Below, in pieces: positions 4,624 through 5,148 of a DNA stretch of 5,148 nt. The notes under the pieces were generated by a model that did no database searches, was not told where the DNA came from, and saw only the letters and a program-made list of their open reading frames with translations. The position numbers and the translations under genes are program-made. This DNA is from JALTID01 sp027004335 [NCBI: bacterium] (GTDB lineage: Bacteria > JALSQH01), in contig JALTID010000001.1 of NCBI GenBank assembly GCA_027004335.1, forward strand, positions 510 through 5,657, written 5' to 3'. The first letter of the stretch is position 1. The number at the start of each line of letters is the position of its first letter.

Positions 4624-5148
4624 ATGAAAAGGAACTTTTTTTTAATCATTTTTCTATCACTTTTCTTCGGCTTCCAGCTTTACGCCATGGATCCAATTCT
4701 CTCCCTGACTCTCTCAAGGGCAGAAAACCCTTTTATATCGGGTGCACCTCCCTACCCTCAGCCAATTCATATCCTTGCTGAAAACATAGACGCAGAATAT
4801 TTTAAAAAAATCGCAAAATCCGCAGGAATTTTCATAAAAAGCTGTGGGGATGATTACTGCAATGTTCTTGCAACACCGGAGCAAATAAACACCCTTTTAA
4901 AGGAGGGGTATGAAGATAACCTTCACATTCCTCTTAAAATGAAACCGCTCCTGAACCTTGTTGTACCTGCTGTAGGTGCCTATGACTGGCATACGGGGAT
5001 AACAACAGAGAAGGATATCACCGGTAAGGGCGTATTGATAGGCGTAATCGATACTGGAGTGGATATTTACCATCCTGATTTTAGAAATCCTGATGGCTCA
5101 ACGAGAATCGCCTACCTCTGGGACCAGACAATAGATGAGGGAGAATCC
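4624..5148 (+). CDS. Secreted subtilisin-family (S8) serine protease, N-terminal part
   Basis: The first 175 codons of a gene cut by the right edge; the frame is open throughout. GGAGG (4615-4619) lies 4 bases before the ATG. Residues 1-21 are a Sec signal peptide (MKRN, then a Phe/Leu/Ile core, cleavage expected after L-Y-A at 21). Residues 22 to about 115 are a propeptide-like or N-terminal domain with two cysteines (C74, C79 in SCGDDYCN). The S8 catalytic domain starts near residue 118: [22 protein letters not shown] (132-153) carries the catalytic Asp143. The following [15 protein letters not shown] (157-171) is a pattern I know from bacterial S8 proteases. The catalytic His and Ser lie beyond the window, so activity cannot be judged. 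The product would act outside the cytoplasm. A terminator separates it from the lipid-kinase-like gene, so it is probably transcribed separately. Confidence 0.92.
   Translation, partial: MKRNFFLIIFLSLFFGFQLYAMDPILSLTLSRAENPFISGAPPYPQPIHILAENIDAEYFKKIAKSAGIFIKSCGDDYCNVLATPEQINTLLKEGYEDNLHIPLKMKPLLNLVVPAVGAYDWHTGITTEKDITGKGVLIGVIDTGVDIYHPDFRNPDGSTRIAYLWDQTIDEGES

Noticed and set aside
1-5148. CRISPR array, insertion sequence, attachment site or defence cassette
   Set aside because: No regularly spaced repeats, transposase-like or integrase-like frame, or tRNA-end duplication is visible; both tRNAs are intact and followed by ordinary intergenic sequence.

Overview
This 5148-base window is AT-rich bacterial DNA. 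It holds eight protein genes (two cut by the window edges), two tRNAs and short, well-signposted intergenic regions. Several features suggest a diderm (Gram-negative-type) lineage: a small secreted protein that looks like an outer-membrane barrel, an LD-carboxypeptidase for murein recycling, and Sec signal peptides. Lys/Glu-rich proteins, frequent AGA/AGG Arg and ATA Ile codons, TTG and GTG starts, and strong GGAGG ribosome binding sites would fit a thermophilic or deep-branching uncultured lineage. That placement is inference, and I cannot name a phylum from sequence alone.

Region 1 (1-2104, minus strand) is a tight operon. In transcription order it encodes an inositol monophosphatase family enzyme, a DUF3467 protein, an S66 LD-carboxypeptidase (LdcA-like) and the start of a coiled-coil protein that runs off the left edge. 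Consecutive genes overlap by 8, 4 and 16 bases, so translation is probably coupled. A TATAAT promoter lies just upstream of the first gene.

Region 2 (2105-2950) contains the divergent intergenic region, a 170-aa signal-peptide-bearing protein on the plus strand, and an intergenic stretch with hairpins and an imperfect direct repeat. The promoter of this gene has a perfect -10 but no -35 at normal spacing. In its place is a 6-6-6 inverted repeat that could be an operator.

Region 3 (2951-3488) has an unrecognised small minus-strand protein, then a plus-strand tRNA-Lys(TTT)/tRNA-Glu(TTC) pair. The pair is driven by a perfect TTGACA-16-TATAAT promoter that lies across the 5' end of the small protein's longest frame.

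Region 4 (3579-5148, plus strand) has a lipid-kinase-like (DAGK catalytic family) gene with its own TTGACT-16-TATAAT promoter and a likely terminator. It is followed by the first 175 codons of a secreted subtilisin-family (S8) protease.

I see no mobile element, CRISPR array or defence island. The window is mostly ordinary housekeeping sequence. The points most worth a second look are the operon linking DUF3467 with murein recycling, the operator-like dyads, the altered nucleotide-binding loop of the lipid kinase, and the orphan protein beside the tRNAs.
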